From: Bryobacterales bacterium
Lineage (GTDB): Bacteria > Acidobacteriota > Terriglobia > Bryobacterales > Bryobacteraceae
Assembly: GCA_003487005.1 (NCBI GenBank)
Contig: DNFG01000146.1
Coordinates: forward strand, 1 to 6,473
Length of the DNA: 6,473 nt
Direction of reading: 5' to 3'
Both the position numbers and the translations under genes were made by a program. Below, piece by piece: positions 5,011 through 6,473 of the stretch (the first letter of the stretch is position 1; each line of letters opens with the position of its first letter). A model generated the notes under the pieces. The model searched no databases and was not told the origin of the DNA. It saw only the letters and a program-made list of their open reading frames with translations.

Positions 5011-5907
5011 TCAGCCCTCCCCGGGAGTTCGCCGGATGCGGGCCAGGAGTTGAGAGGCGACTTCGCGGCCGCGTCCGAGAGCGGCTTCGTAGGCTTCGTG
5101 CCGTTCCTCGCGCGTGAGTCCATAACCGATGCGATAGAGGCGTTCGAGGGAAAGGCCGACGGCGTAAGTGCCGGCATAGGCGATGGCGGCTTTGGGAATC
5201 AGGCCGCCGCCGAAGGGGATTTTGCTCGTCAGCTGGCGGGCGGCGGCGCGCCAGCCCCAGGCGCCGGCGACGAGGGAGCCGATCTCGGTGCGCTGTTCCC
5301 GGTAGCCGACAGGGCGGTCGCTGGCGGCGGCGAGCAGGAAGGCCATGCGGATCTGGTTGACGGTGAGGACGGCGGTGTCGGAGGCGAATTCACCGACCGC
5401 CCAGGGCAGCTGGCCGGCGTTGGGGAGGACGTTGGGCAGGGCGGTCATCAGGCTAAACAGCGCGTTTTCGCGGGCGATGGTCTGGATGGTCCGGCGGGCG
5501 ACGGCGTAGCGGAAAGGGGGGAAGTAGCGGGCGAGGGGCAGTCCGAGTTCGTTGCGGTGTTCGAGGACGTTCTCGACGAGGCGCTCCGGGCGAGTGGGAT
5601 CGAAGGCGAAGGCGTCGAGGTCGGGGGTCCAGCCTTCGGGGGTGAGCAGGCCGCGTTCGTGGAAGACGAGTTGGAAGCGCTGGCCGGTCCCGGAGGCGTC
5701 ACAGGCGCGGGTGAGGGTTTGGATGGCAGTCATCCGCTTCTCATGCGATACCTGGGCGGGCAGGAGGAAATCCTCCATCCGGGCGTATGTGGAGCTGGCT
5801 GCGGCATCGAGCAGGACATGGACGCGGCGCGTGGCGGTATCGCGGATCTCATTCGGATTGAGATGCGAGACGGCGCGGCGGATTTGCTGGATAAATTGCG
5901 TGTTCAT
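5011..5907 (-). CDS. DUF697-like membrane protein without an attached GTPase domain
   Basis: The product has 298 residues. The C-terminal half (about 145-265) resembles DUF697. It has a hydrophobic stretch around NALFSLMTALPNVLP (148-162), then DTAVLTVNQIRMAFLLAAA (177-195), a WGWRAAARQL turn (217-226), and IPFGGGLIPKAAIAYAGTYAVG (230-251), which should be membrane-inserting. In well-known DUF697 proteins this region follows a P-loop GTPase domain. Here the N-terminal 145 residues contain no Walker A (GxxxxGKS/T) and look like a helical region of unknown role. ATG 5907 is chosen because it overlaps the upstream gene's TGA as ATGA (5904-5907); the purine-rich GGAAAGGA at 5909-5916 precedes it closely. 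The longer in-frame extension is low-complexity Gly/Arg/Ala and overlaps the upstream gene. I assign the family by remembered pattern, so the function is open. Confidence 0.8.
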   Translation of the reverse strand: MNTQFIQQIRRAVSHLNPNEIRDTATRRVHVLLDAAASSTYARMEDFLLPAQVSHEKRMTAIQTLTRACDASGTGQRFQLVFHERGLLTPEGWTPDLDAFAFDPTRPERLVENVLEHRNELGLPLARYFPPFRYAVARRTIQTIARENALFSLMTALPNVLPNAGQLPWAVGEFASDTAVLTVNQIRMAFLLAAASDRPVGYREQRTEIGSLVAGAWGWRAAARQLTSKIPFGGGLIPKAAIAYAGTYAVGLSLERLYRIGYGLTREERHEAYEAALGRGREVASQLLARIRRTPGEG

Positions 5908-6473
5908 GTCCTTTCCGGCGGCGGTTCCGGCCACTCCGGCCGCGCGGCGCCCGCCACGCGCAGGATGACCCGGAATCTCCTCTGCCATTCTACGCCAAGC
6001 CCGATTCGCTCCACTTCCAGTTCGGACGGCAGGAATTCGAGAAGGGTTTCCGTCGTGGAGTGAAACCGGAGAGCGGGCGCCACGAGCAGCAGGCGCGGGG
6101 CCAGAGCGCGCACCGGCAGTCCGGGAAAGAGTCCTGCCGGTCCAAATTCGCCCTCGGCGGCGTGATGGCGGACCCGGATCCAGTAGTCGAGCGCCTGGAG
6201 GGGCAGATGGGGGTCTTCGCTCGCCTTGAGTTCGATCACGGCGAGACGGCCGCCATGGTCAATAGCGAGCAGATCGACGAGACCGCGGTCGCGGCCGGCG
6301 ATGGCGGTGACCTGGCCGTAGACGGGGGTCGTCCGCAGCGAGGCGTCCAGCACGCCCAGATTGGCGCGCACCAGCGATTCCAGCCGCGCCTCCGGGTGCG
6401 ACCGCGCCCACTCGTGGTCACGCGGGTTGTCCGGATTCAACCGGACCGCCGCCAGCCTCCGCGCCAGATCCAC
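5904..6473 (-). CDS. PD-(D/E)xK nuclease-like protein, C-terminal part (runs off the right edge)
   Basis: Only the last 189 codons are in the window. The edge happens to fall on GTG, which could be a start, but related proteins I recall carry this region after a longer N-terminal part, so it is probably incomplete. The segment shows the hallmark layout of a PD-(D/E)xK fold: a helix with Glu32 (EARLESLVRANLGVLD, 28-43), Asp67 in GLVDLL, and Glu81-Leu-Lys83 in AVIELKASED. Gln93 in the QALDYW helix (93-98) follows. This resembles NucS/DUF91-type and Holliday-resolvase-type nuclease cores. All the catalytic-type residues seem to be present, so it may be active on DNA or RNA, but many family members have unknown targets. 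The C-terminus (about 125-173) adds further strands and helix. It overlaps the DUF697-like gene by 4 bases and is the first operon gene visible; the promoter lies outside. Confidence 0.78.
   Translation of the reverse strand: MDLARRLAAVRLNPDNPRDHEWARSHPEARLESLVRANLGVLDASLRTTPVYGQVTAIAGRDRGLVDLLAIDHGGRLAVIELKASEDPHLPLQALDYWIRVRHHAAEGEFGPAGLFPGLPVRALAPRLLLVAPALRFHSTTETLLEFLPSELEVERIGLGVEWQRRFRVILRVAGAARPEWPEPPPERT

Noticed and set aside
4909..6063. 384-residue plus-strand frame, one of the longest in the window
   Set aside because: It is antisense to three minus-strand genes with clear families and tight junctions; it has no recognisable motif and is a third-position GC artefact.
1..6473. CRISPR array, insertion sequence, toxin-antitoxin or defence cassette
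   Set aside because: No regularly spaced repeats, transposase motifs or terminal inverted repeats were seen, and no paired small ORFs. The nuclease-like gene alone does not make a defence system.

Overview
The window is GC-rich (about 77% in a hand-counted 60-base block at 1561-1620) and comes from a bacterial chromosome. The protein set resembles families I associate with soil Acidobacteriota, especially the Bryobacterales/Solibacter group. It includes an antiquitin-type aldehyde dehydrogenase, an exported methyltransferase-fold protein, and a nuclease-like protein sitting beside a DUF697 protein. The lineage is an inference from family resemblance and base composition, not from a marker gene.

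Layout: positions 1-220 are visibly lower in GC (47% at 121-180), hold no convincing gene, and end at what looks like the 3' end of a tRNA gene (221-243) with no 5' half. This is the usual scar at the distal end of an element integrated in a tRNA gene. If so, chromosome proper starts near 244. It is followed by an exported SAM-methyltransferase-like gene (343-921, +). That gene converges on an ALDH7/antiquitin-family dehydrogenase (918-2444, -), and the two stop codons share one CTAG. Behind the dehydrogenase lies a small secreted helical protein of unknown function (2569-3021, -), separated from it by a strong intrinsic terminator (2486-2527). A 290-base divergent intergenic region with two clear inverted repeats leads to a small multi-pass membrane protein (3312-3725, +).

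The right half is one tightly packed minus-strand operon entering from beyond the right edge. Its order is a PD-(D/E)xK nuclease-like protein (5904-6473, incomplete), a DUF697-like membrane protein (5011-5907), an exported DsbA/thioredoxin-fold protein with a CGDC motif (4428-5009), and a FabG-like short-chain dehydrogenase (3688-4431). The junctions are a 4-base overlap, a 1-base gap and a 4-base overlap, so translation is probably coupled. The last gene overlaps the convergent membrane-protein gene by 38 bases. Co-transcription is well supported by the spacing, but a shared function is not evident from the families.

Most of the window is ordinary chromosomal gene content. I see no clear novel defence or mobile system. 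The points most worth checking are the tRNA-end scar at the left, the unusual four-gene operon, and the dyads in the divergent intergenic region.
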